In this document: positions 34,109 to 44,999 of the stretch, in pieces
Layout of the letters: each line of letters opens with the position of its first letter
Position numbering within the stretch: the first letter of the stretch is position 1
Origin: Virgibacillus subterraneus
GTDB lineage: Bacteria > Bacillota > Bacilli > Bacillales > Amphibacillaceae
DNA length: 64,000 nucleotides
Direction: 5' to 3'
Assembly: GCF_900110695.1 (NCBI RefSeq)
Contig: NZ_FOEH01000009.1
Location: forward strand, 1 to 64,000
Translations under genes and position numbers: made by a program
The notes under the pieces: model-generated
The model's database searches: none
What the model saw: only the letters and a program-made list of their open reading frames with translations
What the model was told of the DNA's origin: nothing

Positions 34109-34921
34109 TCAGGCATGCAGATTACCAGGCAAAACCTCAATATTTTTCTGTTTAATATCTACATTGGTGATTTTAACTAATGAAGTATAATTTTCTACTA
34201 CTCGTTCATCTTCTTCATCATCCGCTTCTGCCAGAACACCAATAGCTTTTACATTTGCATTAAATTCATCTAATAGGCTTGTCATCCCTGTAATTGTGCC
34301 ACCGGCTTTCATAAAGTCGTCAATAATACAAACATTGGCATTATCCTGTAAACTTCGCTTAGGGAGCACCATCGTCTGAATCTTGCGGGATGATCCGGAA
34401 ACATAATTAATGCTTACAGAAGACCCTTCTGTTACTTTTGGATCCCTTCTGACAATTACAACAGGTACATTCAGAAAAGATGCTACTGCATACGCAAGCG
34501 GAATTCCTTTCGTTGCAACTGTTACCACAACATTAATTTCCATGTCTGAGAAGGCTGAAGCGAGAACTCGCCCTATTTGCTTAACCATGTTTGGATCACC
34601 TAAAATATCACTCATATATAAGTAGCCACCAGGAAGTATTCTCCCAGGGTCCTCCAACGTATTACAGAGATCCTGTATAAATTGCTTGCTGTTTTCCCTT
34701 GAAAGGTTTGGAATATACCTGACACCACCTGAGGCACCAGGAAGAGTTTGCAAATGACCTATTCCTTCCTCCCGCATCACACGGTCAACAATTACCAAAT
34801 CCTCACTTATTGATGATTTGGCTGCATTATATTTAGTAGAAAAAAAGGGTAATGACGTATGTTTCTTAGGATTTTCAAAAAAATAATTTGTTAATGAGAC
34901 TAATCGATCACTTCTTTTCAT
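34109..34921 (-). CDS. purR: purine operon repressor PurR
   Basis: PRPP-responsive repressor of purine genes. 270 aa: an N-terminal winged helix (~1-75) and a C-terminal phosphoribosyltransferase-like domain with the PRPP motif VCIIDDFMKAGGTITGM. ATG 34921 follows GAGG; the GTG at 34927 overlaps it. A PurBox-like sequence lies just upstream. It is between ispE and spoVG in the conserved order. Confidence 0.96.
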   Translation of the reverse strand: MKRSDRLVSLTNYFFENPKKHTSLPFFSTKYNAAKSSISEDLVIVDRVMREEGIGHLQTLPGASGGVRYIPNLSRENSKQFIQDLCNTLEDPGRILPGGYLYMSDILGDPNMVKQIGRVLASAFSDMEINVVVTVATKGIPLAYAVASFLNVPVVIVRRDPKVTEGSSVSINYVSGSSRKIQTMVLPKRSLQDNANVCIIDDFMKAGGTITGMTSLLDEFNANVKAIGVLAEADDEEDERVVENYTSLVKITNVDIKQKNIEVLPGNLHA

Positions 34922-34933
34922 AAACACACCTCT

Positions 34934-34946
34934 AAAACCGAATAAT
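34934..34946 (+). promoter_or_regulatory. PurBox-like site upstream of purR
   Basis: AAAACCGAATAAT fits AWWWCCGAACWWT at 12 of 13 positions (C to T at position 10). It lies just before the ribosome binding site. PurR represses its own gene in B. subtilis. A second box, usual for strong control, is not seen. Confidence 0.5.
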
Positions 34947-34987
34947 TATTATTAAATATATCATTATTATACGTATTTAATCAAGTC

Positions 34988-35845
34988 TTAACGACGATCA
35001 AGAAGTTGAACAATATAGACCTCATCACAAAATCCCCTTAAGCCGTTATAGATACGTTTTGCTTTACTATAGTGCTCGACAAGCCCAGCAACAGTTGGAC
35101 CACTTCCGCTCATCAAGACGCCAGATGCTCCGGCCTGTACCATTCTTTCCTTAATATGTTGTACATTCGGACATAACGAAAATGTCACAGTTTCCAATGC
35201 ATTACCAATATTCGCACATAAATTGGAGAAGTTTTTTTCTTCCAAAGCACGAATGATTTCATTTGTATCTGGATGCATAATTTCATCTATATTTATTTTT
35301 TGAAAGATACTCCGCGTGGAAATTCCAATATTCGGCTTTGCTAGTATAACGAAACAAGGCGGTGGTGCGGCTAATTCACGAATTTTTTCACCATGACCGG
35401 TACCAAGTGCAGTAGTACTATAAATACAAAATGGTACATCAGACCCGATACTTGCTCCTAGCTCCGCTAATTCTTCTAAAGATGCACCAACAGACCACAT
35501 ACGATTCAGTCCACGCAGTACAGCAGCAGCGTCACTGCTCCCACCACCAAGACCAGCCGAAACGGGAATATTCTTTTCTATTTCAATTCTAACGCCGTAA
35601 TTTATCTGGTATTTATTTTTAAAAGCAAGTGCTGCTTTATAAGCAAGATTCCGCTCATCATTTGGAACATACTGATTATCAGCGGATACCTCAATCATAT
35701 CCCCGTAAACGGAATATAATTCAACACGATCAGCTAAATCTACAGCTGTCATTATCATTTCAACCTCATGGTAACCATCGTCACGTTTGCCAAGGACGTC
35801 AAGCGATAAATTTATTTTGGCTGGCGCTCTTTCAAATAAAACCAT
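34988..35845 (-). CDS. ispE: 4-diphosphocytidyl-2-C-methyl-D-erythritol kinase
   Basis: Fourth step of the MEP pathway to isoprenoids. The 285-aa GHMP kinase starts VLFERAPAKINLSLDVLGKR, has the ATP loop PVSAGLGGGSSDAAA and the C-terminal VLMSGSGPTVAGL. ATG 35845 gives the family N-terminus with GGGTG six to ten nt upstream; in-frame starts to 35875 add an unsupported leader. Confidence 0.95.
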   Translation of the reverse strand: MVLFERAPAKINLSLDVLGKRDDGYHEVEMIMTAVDLADRVELYSVYGDMIEVSADNQYVPNDERNLAYKAALAFKNKYQINYGVRIEIEKNIPVSAGLGGGSSDAAAVLRGLNRMWSVGASLEELAELGASIGSDVPFCIYSTTALGTGHGEKIRELAAPPPCFVILAKPNIGISTRSIFQKINIDEIMHPDTNEIIRALEEKNFSNLCANIGNALETVTFSLCPNVQHIKERMVQAGASGVLMSGSGPTVAGLVEHYSKAKRIYNGLRGFCDEVYIVQLLDRR

Positions 35846-36065
35846 CTCCGTCACCCACTTTATAAAATTAACCAAATTGTATCATAAAATTAAAAGCGAA
35901 GGCGACTGGTTTGGGTGACATGCATAAGCAAAAAAACCGTAGAACAGATGGTTTTGCGTTCGAAGTGTCTATTTGCTTCTATCTCGAACCCAAGGAGCCA
36001 GCCTGGATACAAAAACACGAGAAGACTGTACTGTGAGGTATGGAATGCGTTCAATACTAGTGTAC

Positions 36066-36100
36066 AAAAATGGCAAACCCCTTTTAGGGTCTGCCATTTT
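36066..36100 (-). terminator. intrinsic terminator overlapping the end of sspF
   Basis: AAAATGGCAGACCC and GGGGTTTGCCATTTTT pair around a 4-5 nt loop on the minus strand. The left arm includes the last codons of sspF, whose stop codon (36084-36086) is in the loop/arm. Confidence 0.8.
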
Positions 36101-36266
36101 GATTCATATTTTGCTCGGCCATTTCCAATGCACGTTTCACCATATTCCCGGCATCTCTTGACTTTATGCCGCCCCATCCTTCTTGTTTTACTGTGTCGTA
36201 AAAGCCTAACTCTTTGGCAATTTCTTCTTTCAATTGGTCCGACATCATTCCACCACGTCTAGCCAT
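36084..36266 (-). CDS. sspF: alpha/beta-type small acid-soluble spore protein SspF
   Basis: Minor DNA-binding SASP that protects forespore DNA. The 60-aa protein begins [20 protein letters not shown] and has the conserved [19 protein letters not shown] block that binds DNA. ATG at 36266 is preceded by AAAGGGG (10 nt). Location next to ispE is conserved. No clear sigma-G promoter could be placed upstream. The 36267-36371 gap holds only this leader. Confidence 0.95.
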   Translation of the reverse strand: MARRGGMMSDQLKEEIAKELGFYDTVKQEGWGGIKSRDAGNMVKRALEMAEQNMNQNGRP

Positions 36267-36371
36267 GAAAGAACATCCCCTTTCGTATAAGAGTTCCTTC
36301 CTACGACATTTGTAGCTTATGTATATATCTGCAACATACTCCCGTTATATGTATACAAAAAAGGAAATATT

Positions 36372-36728
36372 TTAGCTTTCTAATTGGTATTGCTTCAGTA
36401 TAGCTTCTAATTTTAATGCCAAACTTATATTACCATCAATTTTAAGTTTTCCGGTCATGAAAGCTGTCGTGCTATTTAAATTGCCGAGCAAAAATTTTTT
36501 GAAATGTTTTACTTTCATCTTCAAGATACAGTCCGGGTCTTTTTCATTTGTATAATAAATCATTGCTACTCCGTTTTTAAATTCTAATTGGTAATGCCCA
36601 TCTTCCTCATCTATTAAATGAAACTGATAAACTGCATTCACATCTTCATAAGGAGCTTTGTTGGCTTGCAACAGCTGATCAATCAAGTCCCAGACCTCTT
36701 TAACCGGTGACTTTTCCAATGATTCCAT
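36372..36728 (-). CDS. SCP2 sterol-binding domain protein (function unknown)
   Basis: The 118-aa product consists of one SCP2-like fold: QFHLIDEEDGHYQLEFKNGVAMIYYTN, then a typical KHFKKFLLGNLNSTTAFMTGKLKIDGNISLALKLEAIL with the conserved G-K-L-K-I-x-G. In other bacteria such small proteins bind lipids or acyl-CoA. ATG follows GGGGGAG. It lies between veg and sspF, where B. subtilis has no gene, 46 nt after the veg stop beyond the veg terminator. The ligand is not known. Confidence 0.75.
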   Translation of the reverse strand: MESLEKSPVKEVWDLIDQLLQANKAPYEDVNAVYQFHLIDEEDGHYQLEFKNGVAMIYYTNEKDPDCILKMKVKHFKKFLLGNLNSTTAFMTGKLKIDGNISLALKLEAILKQYQLES

Positions 36729-36750
36729 CTATGCTCCCCCTTTTTGGATA

Positions 36751-36783
36751 AAAATATAAGCAGTAAACTTGGGTTTACTGCTC
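36751..36783 (-). terminator. intrinsic terminator overlapping the end of veg
   Basis: AGCAGTAAAC/GTTTACTGCT stem with a 4-nt loop, then TATATTTTT on the minus strand; the veg stop codon is in it. Confidence 0.75.
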
Positions 36784-37035
36784 TACCATTAACGCTCTCT
36801 CTTCATTAAAGTTTAATTCTACTGTTTCTGTTAACACGTCTGCATAGCTGTATGAAACACGTTCGAATGAATTTTCATCTTGGTCTAATTCAACAATGAA
36901 AACAGAAGGATATGTTTCCGCCAAAATGCCGCATCGTTCAATTGTTTTTCTTCTACCACCATTGGCTTTGAGTTTTAATCGCTTACCAATTTGGCATTCA
37001 AGACCTTGCTTAATTTCTATTAATGTTTTAGCCAC
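36775..37035 (-). CDS. veg: Veg protein
   Basis: Small, highly expressed protein tied to biofilm formation (through SinR) and spore outgrowth in B. subtilis. 86 aa, with [24 protein letters not shown] and [20 protein letters not shown] matching Veg. GTG 37035 follows GAGGTGGAG; upstream in-frame codons to 37095 cover the promoter. Two strong sigma-A promoters precede it. Confidence 0.96.
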   Translation of the reverse strand: MAKTLIEIKQGLECQIGKRLKLKANGGRRKTIERCGILAETYPSVFIVELDQDENSFERVSYSYADVLTETVELNFNEERALMVEQ

Positions 37036-37057
37036 TATACTCCACCTCACTATTGTT

Positions 37058-37086
37058 ATAATATCACAAGCTTGTATAATCGTCAA
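37058..37086 (-). promoter_or_regulatory. veg promoter P2 (sigma-A)
   Basis: TTGACG (37081-37086), 17-bp spacer, TATTAT (37058-37063) on the minus strand, the nearer of two tandem promoters. Confidence 0.75.
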
Positions 37087-37098
37087 ATAAAACATAAC

Positions 37099-37128
37099 AT
37101 TATAACAGTATGTTATTTTCTATGTCAA
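37099..37128 (-). promoter_or_regulatory. veg promoter P1 (sigma-A)
   Basis: TTGACA (37123-37128), 18-bp spacer, TATAAT (37099-37104) on the minus strand: both boxes are perfect. It lies 41 bp upstream of P2. Confidence 0.8.
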
Positions 37129-37213
37129 CAAGTAAATTCAGCTTCTTAACCTATTATTTCAAAATGTTAACAAATTATGTATTAAATTTTGTTACATATC
37201 ATAGCTTGAAGTA

Positions 37214-37308
37214 GCGGAATTCTTATGAAAACGTATCGAACCCTTATACTTTAGAATGAAATCCCTAGTTGTACTTATGAGCAAGAAAGAGTATTTATAC
37301 ATACTGCC
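37214..37308 (-). repeat. terminator-anchored element, copy 9 (long subtype)
   Basis: Has GGAATTCTTATGAAAACGTA, CCCTTATACTTTAGAATG and CCTAGTTGTACTTATGAGCA, then AAGAGTATTTATAC and ACTGCC, joined on its right to the yabG terminator. The first hairpin arms are degenerate. Confidence 0.7.
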
Positions 37309-37309
37309 A

Positions 37310-37346
37310 AGAATGAAGCTGAGGTCTCCTCCATCAGCTTCATTCT
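37310..37346 (-). terminator. hairpin overlapping the end of yabG
   Basis: Perfect 13-bp stem AGAATGAAGCTGA/TCAGCTTCATTCT with an 11-nt loop; the right arm includes the yabG stop region. No T-run follows, so termination is uncertain; the dispersed element begins right after it. Confidence 0.5.
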
Positions 37347-38212
37347 TCGGATTCATCGTTCGCAATATAAGGCATTCCCGTTCTGAGGAGTCCTCTAGTT
37401 TCCACTCCACCCATACCTTTTTCACCAGTTAATGTGTTGCGCAACGCATCCCATACACTCACTTTTTCCATAAATGGGGTATAAGCAATTTTCGCTGCAA
37501 TATAGACTGGATCCAAGGCATGAATATTTATACGTGATGGGGAACTTGCAAAGTTTGCTCCCGCTCTAATCAGTGATTCAAAGTGGGATTGGCAAGCACC
37601 TGCGAATATAACAAGCTGATCTAAATGTGGTGTTTTCTGCCGTGCCGCACGAACCGTTTCGGCAAAATATTTTGAATGACGATAGGCGCGAAGGTCGTTT
37701 TTTAGTCCTTTATTCTTGGAAAAGGCATCATGACCTGTAATGACAATGATATTGGGCTGAATTTTTTCCACTAATCCCCCAATTTCAAATGGCATCTCTT
37801 TTTCATTAACGTAAACTCCGTGAACCTGTAAACCCATCCGGTTATATAAATCGATACACTTTCTTAAATAGGTTCGATCTCCATCTATATGCAGTACTTT
37901 TGCAGGTAATTGAAAAAAACTGGATGTGTTCTGATACCCATCACTTGATTGATAATCACGTTTTTCTTTCATTAACTGATAGTCCTGCCTAAATAGTCGG
38001 TAGGAAAATTCCTCCTGTTCCTTTTCTTTCTGCTTCCTTTTTTGTAGATCTCTTTCCTGGACATGCGTTAAATCGTCCAAAGAAGCATCTGCAATAAGGC
38101 GAATATCTTCGCCATGAACAACCGCAGTTTCCTCTGACAACGATGCAATTCGAAATAACAAATCATGTTTATGTGATATACGTGTTACTAATTCCCCTAT
38201 TGAAAAGCTCAT
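37340..38212 (-). CDS. yabG: sporulation-specific protease YabG
   Basis: Mother-cell cysteine protease that processes spore coat proteins before cross-linking. 290 aa: an N-terminal SH3-like start (FSIGELVTRISHKHDLLFRI), a charged linker (~65-95), and a catalytic part with VITGHDAF (His) and IFAGACQSHFESLI (Cys), the pair known for YabG. ATG at 38212. A sigma-K promoter sequence is found upstream. Confidence 0.92.
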   Translation of the reverse strand: MSFSIGELVTRISHKHDLLFRIASLSEETAVVHGEDIRLIADASLDDLTHVQERDLQKRKQKEKEQEEFSYRLFRQDYQLMKEKRDYQSSDGYQNTSSFFQLPAKVLHIDGDRTYLRKCIDLYNRMGLQVHGVYVNEKEMPFEIGGLVEKIQPNIIVITGHDAFSKNKGLKNDLRAYRHSKYFAETVRAARQKTPHLDQLVIFAGACQSHFESLIRAGANFASSPSRINIHALDPVYIAAKIAYTPFMEKVSVWDALRNTLTGEKGMGGVETRGLLRTGMPYIANDESEE

Positions 38213-38256
38213 AAAGCCACCTCACAGCCTTCATTCGGATGAAAGCATTCCTATCA

Positions 38257-38284
38257 TAGACTATGAAAATAAGGGCTCTTCTGT
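38257..38284 (-). promoter_or_regulatory. sigma-K promoter of yabG
   Basis: AC (38283-38284), 17-bp spacer, CATAGTCTA (38257-38265) on the minus strand, an exact fit to AC-N16/17-CATANNNTA. The gene is in the late mother-cell regulon in B. subtilis. Confidence 0.7.
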
Positions 38285-38290
38285 GCCATT

Positions 38291-38420
38291 TTAGAAAACT
38301 TCTCATTCGTTAAAGGAATTCTTATGTAAGTGTATTTTACTTTCTTTGAACCAGTACCCCTTATACTTTGAGTGCAATCCTTAATTGATCTTATGCAATA
38401 ATAAAATTCTTTTTTACTGC
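38291..38420 (-). repeat. terminator-anchored element, copy 10 (long subtype)
   Basis: TTAGAAAACTTCTCATTCGT, GGAATTCTTATGTAAGTGTA, CCCCTTATACTTTGAGTGCA and a degenerate palindrome ending ACTGC. It runs from the rsmA terminator to within a few nt of the yabG sigma-K -35. Confidence 0.8.
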
Positions 38421-38455
38421 ATAAAAAAGCTATTGCAATAAAGAGCAATAGCTTT
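38421..38455 (-). terminator. intrinsic terminator after rsmA
   Basis: Perfect 11-bp stem AAAGCTATTGC/GCAATAGCTTT with an 8-nt loop and TTTTTTATG on the minus strand, right after the rsmA stop. Confidence 0.88.
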
Positions 38456-38457
38456 GA

Positions 38458-39895
<1,438 letters not shown>

Positions 39896-39914
39896 CGTAA
39901 TATCCTCGTTTCAA

Positions 39915-39958
39915 TAATAAATAATGCTCCTACCACTTTACCATGGTAAGAGCATTAT
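39915..39958 (-). terminator. intrinsic terminator after yabE
   Basis: ATAATGCTCTTACCA/TGGTAGGAGCATTAT stem (15 bp with G-U pair, 8-nt loop), then TTATTATT on the minus strand, in the short gap before rnmV. Read-through may feed rnmV. Confidence 0.75.
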
Positions 39959-39966
39959 ATCATGTA

Positions 39967-41160
39967 TTAATCTAAAACTTTAACTTTGACATTACTTCTT
40001 GTTCCATAGGCGAATGCATCAGCTCTTGTCGGCAAATGGATATCAATATGATTACCATTAATGCCACCACCAGTATCTGCAGCGATTGCATTTCCATATC
40101 CTTCTACCCATACTTTTGTCCCTAACGGAATAACACTTGGGTCAACAGAAATGACCTTTTTGTTTGGATTAGCATTTAAATTAATTCCTGTAGCAGTATA
40201 ACCTGAACATCCGACACAATCAGCACTGTATGCAGTTACCCGCATCGAATATACTTTTCCACCAGAATCATTACTGCTTGAAACTGTTACCAATTCCTTT
40301 TCTTCTTTCGTTCCAAAAGCAACAACACGGTTTTCACTTTCCTGCTTTATCTCTTCACTAATAAGTTTGCGTTCAACTTCTTCTCCATTTTCTTTAATAA
40401 CTTCAAACGTTTTAACTAGTAAGCCTTCATTACCTTCTTCAATAACGCGTTTTTTCCCTTTTTCAAGGTTATTATCTTCGCGTTTTTCTGTTTTATAATC
40501 AATTTTTTCCTTTACTTCAACAGTTTCTTTATCAACACGGACTACCTTAATAGTGGTGTTTTCGGTGACCTTACCATCTGTGTTTACTTTAATCTTATCT
40601 GACTTATCGTAGGAAATCTCGCTTTCCTCTAATACTTGATCGACTGTTCCGCCGTTAGTCCAAACTTTCTTATTCTTTCCACCATCATTAATGGTGATTT
40701 GAAAAGCTTTATCAATGGAAAGCTCAAGTCCTTCACTAACAGCGTCTGACTTACCATGTGAAACTTCATCATGTTCCGATAATGTCATATTATTTTCCTT
40801 TAGGAATTCTCCGACTGTATCTACCGTTGTATGATATATGTGTTCTTTGCCATCTATTGTTACCGTTATTTTATTAGCTTCTTTGTATGTAATGTTCATT
40901 TCATCGTCTATTTTTGCATCCATATCATGTGATAGTTTGTCATGTTTACTAAACGTAATCCCTAATTCAGCCAATAGTTCATCAACTGTATTTGCGTGTG
41001 TCTTGACCTTTTGTTTTTCACCATTTTCTGTTATTACCACTTCTGCCTTCGTTGCTTCGAATAGTGTAACTCCAGAAAATACAAGCAGTGCCAATACACC
41101 AACAACAGAAATAACCAGCTTCATTTTAGACGCCGGCAACAGCTTTGAAAAAATCTTCAT
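39967..41160 (-). CDS. yabE: YabE: G5/3D-domain cell wall protein, RpfB-like
   Basis: Secreted or membrane-anchored cell-wall autolysin homologue. 397 aa: membrane/signal segment (~14-34), three DUF348 repeats (~40-210; each with the HTTVDTVGEFL-like pattern TVDELL/TVGEFL/TVDQVL), a G5 domain (~210-290), and a C-terminal 3D domain with TATGINLNAN, VISVDPSVIPLGT and AADTGGGINGNHIDIH, the catalytic DxDxD-type residues of Rpf/MltA-like enzymes. ATG at 41160 follows AGGAGG. A sigma-A promoter lies upstream. Confidence 0.9.
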   Translation of the reverse strand: MKIFSKLLPASKMKLVISVVGVLALLVFSGVTLFEATKAEVVITENGEKQKVKTHANTVDELLAELGITFSKHDKLSHDMDAKIDDEMNITYKEANKITVTIDGKEHIYHTTVDTVGEFLKENNMTLSEHDEVSHGKSDAVSEGLELSIDKAFQITINDGGKNKKVWTNGGTVDQVLEESEISYDKSDKIKVNTDGKVTENTTIKVVRVDKETVEVKEKIDYKTEKREDNNLEKGKKRVIEEGNEGLLVKTFEVIKENGEEVERKLISEEIKQESENRVVAFGTKEEKELVTVSSSNDSGGKVYSMRVTAYSADCVGCSGYTATGINLNANPNKKVISVDPSVIPLGTKVWVEGYGNAIAADTGGGINGNHIDIHLPTRADAFAYGTRSNVKVKVLD

Positions 41161-41189
41161 GCTTTTTGCCTCCTTCTACCGCGACTTTG

Positions 41190-41218
41190 ATTATATTAAT
41201 ACTTGTATGCAATTTCAA
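41190..41218 (-). promoter_or_regulatory. sigma-A promoter of yabE
   Basis: TTGAAA (41213-41218), 17-bp spacer, TATAAT (41190-41195) on the minus strand. Confidence 0.7.
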
Positions 41219-41316
41219 CGATAATCCGTTTACGGTTTGTTTACATTCAAGTTACAAATAATTACCACTGTATAACAATCAACCCCCAAACCTTGGTATG
41301 ACTTGCTTTTTTCACT

Positions 41317-41348
41317 AAAAAAAAGAGACTAACATTCGTGCTAGTCTC
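41317..41348 (-). terminator. intrinsic terminator after tatD
   Basis: Perfect stem GAGACTAGCA/TGTTAGTCTC (one G-U) with a 4-nt loop and TTTTTTTT on the minus strand, about 50 nt past the tatD stop. Confidence 0.9.
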
Positions 41349-41400
41349 AAAAGAATATCCATTTTCATATTCAATTATTACATTTATATTTCATCAAATT

Positions 41401-42177
41401 TCATGTATTTTTTCCAATTTTAAACAAAGAAAAGGCGTTTTCTGTCGTTATTTGACTAAGTTCATCAAAAGGAACTTCCCTTAGTTCAGCTATTTTCTCC
41501 GCCACCAATTTAACATATGATGGTTCGTTTCGTTTCCCTCTGTTTGGATGCGGAGCGAGGAATGGTGCATCTGTTTCTATCAATAGCCGGTCTGAAGGTA
41601 CTTCTACAGCCACCTCTTTTGGCATTGTCGCATTTTTAAATGTTACAGGACCTCCAAGCGATATATGGAAATTCATATCCAGGCATGCTTGTACATAATC
41701 AACTGAATCATTATAGCAATGCATTATCCCACCGATCTCTTTTGCATTTTCTTCCTGTAAAATTTCGATAATATCTTCGGTTGCTTCACGGTTATGAATA
41801 ATAATCGGCATATTTAATTTTTTAGCTAGTTGAATTTGCTTGCGAAAGACGTCTTTTTGAACTTTTTTCGGAGACTTGTCCCAATGATAGTCTAAGCCCA
41901 TCTCGCCTATAGCAACTACTTTTGGATGTGCAGATAATTCTTCAATCCAGGCCAAGTCTTCATCTGTCATATCAACTGCATCCACTGGGTGCCAGCCGAC
42001 TGCTGCATAGATTGTTTCGTATTGTTCAGCTATTTTAATCGCTGGCGGAATTGTTTCACGATCAAACCCGACCACTACCATATATTTTACCCCAGCATCA
42101 AATGCACGCTGGATAGTTTCATCACGATCCTCTGAAAACTGTGCTGCATTCACATGGACATGTGTATCAAATAGCAC
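41401..42177 (-). CDS. tatD: TatD-family metal-dependent DNase
   Basis: Amidohydrolase-fold nuclease (B. subtilis yabD/dayD). 258 aa: metal ligands in FDTHVHVN, GEMGLDYHW, IIHNREATED, GIMHCYND and LIETDAPFLAPHPNRGK. The GTG at 42177 (then LFDTH) has GGAG eight nt upstream. That site directly follows the right end of a dispersed element (42195-42268), and no promoter is visible between the element and the gene. Confidence 0.94.
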   Translation of the reverse strand: MLFDTHVHVNAAQFSEDRDETIQRAFDAGVKYMVVVGFDRETIPPAIKIAEQYETIYAAVGWHPVDAVDMTDEDLAWIEELSAHPKVVAIGEMGLDYHWDKSPKKVQKDVFRKQIQLAKKLNMPIIIHNREATEDIIEILQEENAKEIGGIMHCYNDSVDYVQACLDMNFHISLGGPVTFKNATMPKEVAVEVPSDRLLIETDAPFLAPHPNRGKRNEPSYVKLVAEKIAELREVPFDELSQITTENAFSLFKIGKNT

Positions 42178-42194
42178 ATTAATCACTCCTTCAT

Positions 42195-42268
42195 TTAGAA
42201 AACTTGGCTTATCGCCAAGCCTTAGTTGCTTTTAAGCAGTAAGAAAGGATTTATAATTTCTTAACTGC
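42195..42268 (-). repeat. terminator-anchored element, copy 11 (full short form)
   Basis: TTTAGAAAACTTGGCTTATC, GCCAAGCCTTAGTTGCTTTT, AAGCAGTAAGAAAGGATTTA and TTTCTTAACTGC on the plus strand. On the minus strand its terminator-like second hairpin (CTTGGC-GATAA-GCCAAG, TTTTCTAA) ends directly at the tatD ribosome binding site (AATGAAGGAG). Confidence 0.85.
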
Positions 42269-42271
42269 AAA

Positions 42272-42310
42272 TAGTAGAAAAGGCCATACTCATTGAGCTG
42301 ACCTTTTCCT
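42272..42310 (-). terminator. possible terminator after metS
   Basis: AAAAGGTCAG and TATGGCCTTTT pair (G-U allowed) on the minus strand, six nt past the metS stop. The following CTACTATTTGC is not T-rich, so the call is weak. Confidence 0.4.
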
Positions 42311-42315
42311 AAGCT

Positions 42316-44289
<1,974 letters not shown>

Positions 44290-44472
44290 TCAATCACTAA
44301 TTCTATTGTAGCGATTTTATCATAAGTTTTCCACTCACGTGACATAAACGTTTCATATCTAATTAGTATTGCCAATTGAATTATTTTCGATAAACGATAG
44401 TTGACTAAATTATTAACTAATTACACAGTTAACGAAATTTTCTCATTTGTTTTAATTTAGACTAAAAATCAG

Positions 44473-44501
44473 TTGACACTACTGGCAATGGTTGGTACTA
44501 T
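44473..44501 (+). promoter_or_regulatory. sigma-A promoter of abrB
   Basis: TTGACA (44473-44478), 17-bp spacer, TACTAT (44496-44501) on the plus strand. Confidence 0.8.
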
Positions 44502-44515
44502 ATATTTAATATACA

Positions 44516-44532
44516 TGTCGAAACATGCCGAA
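44516..44532 (+). promoter_or_regulatory. tandem Spo0A boxes downstream of the abrB promoter
   Basis: TGTCGAA (44516-44522) and TGCCGAA (44526-44532) both fit TGNCGAA fully and are 10 bp apart in direct repeat, near the predicted start of transcription. In B. subtilis Spo0A~P represses abrB from two such boxes in the same place. Confidence 0.85.
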
Positions 44533-44630
44533 AAAAATTTATTAATGTTAGTAGTAGAAAAGCTAAGCAGCATCCCTATAAATAGGTGGTGTGTCACGTT
44601 TTTCTATCCGTTAGAGGGGGAGAATGGAAT

Positions 44631-44909
44631 TTGAAGTCCACAGGAATTGTACGAAAGGTTGACGAATTAGGACGAGTAGTTATTCCTATTGAATTGCGCC
44701 GCACACTCGATATTCATGTAAAAGACGCTCTGGAAATTTATGTTGACAACGACAAAATTGTATTACAAAAATACAAGCCGAATATGACTTGCCAAGTAAC
44801 TGGAGACACTTCCGATGAGAATTTATCATTAGCAAATGGTAAAGTCGTTCTTAGTCCTGAAGGAGCACAAGACCTTATTAATGAAATTCAATCACGACTA
44901 AATAAATAA
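44631..44909 (+). CDS. abrB: transition-state regulator AbrB
   Basis: Global repressor of post-exponential genes. The 92-aa protein starts KSTGIVRKVDELGRVVIPIE after the start codon, with the swapped-hairpin DNA-binding domain in residues 1-50. The TTG start has GGGGGAG eight nt upstream; a GTG at 44586 would add a leader not found in AbrB. On the strand opposite to metS, as in B. subtilis. Confidence 0.97.
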   Translation: MKSTGIVRKVDELGRVVIPIELRRTLDIHVKDALEIYVDNDKIVLQKYKPNMTCQVTGDTSDENLSLANGKVVLSPEGAQDLINEIQSRLNK

Positions 44910-44917
44910 TATGTGAC

Positions 44918-44957
44918 AAAAGTGGCTGACGCGAATCAAATCGTCAGCCACTTTTTT
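44918..44957 (+). terminator. intrinsic terminator of abrB, usable in both directions
   Basis: AAAAGTGGCTGACG/CGTCAGCCACTTTT (14 bp, 10-nt loop) with a following TTAAT on the plus strand and TTTTGTC on the minus strand. Confidence 0.85.
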
Positions 44958-44999
44958 AATGCTGTTTTTTAAAGGTTTGTTGCAATTATAAATAAACTG

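Noticed and set aside
35890-36262. 95-aa minus-strand and 115-aa plus-strand frames between ispE and sspF
   Set aside because: Both overlap sspF or its terminator in other frames and have no start signals.
36267-36360. sigma-G promoter of sspF
   Set aside because: CATAAGCTA and CATATAAC look like partial -10 boxes, but no TGNATR box lies at 17-18 bp from them.
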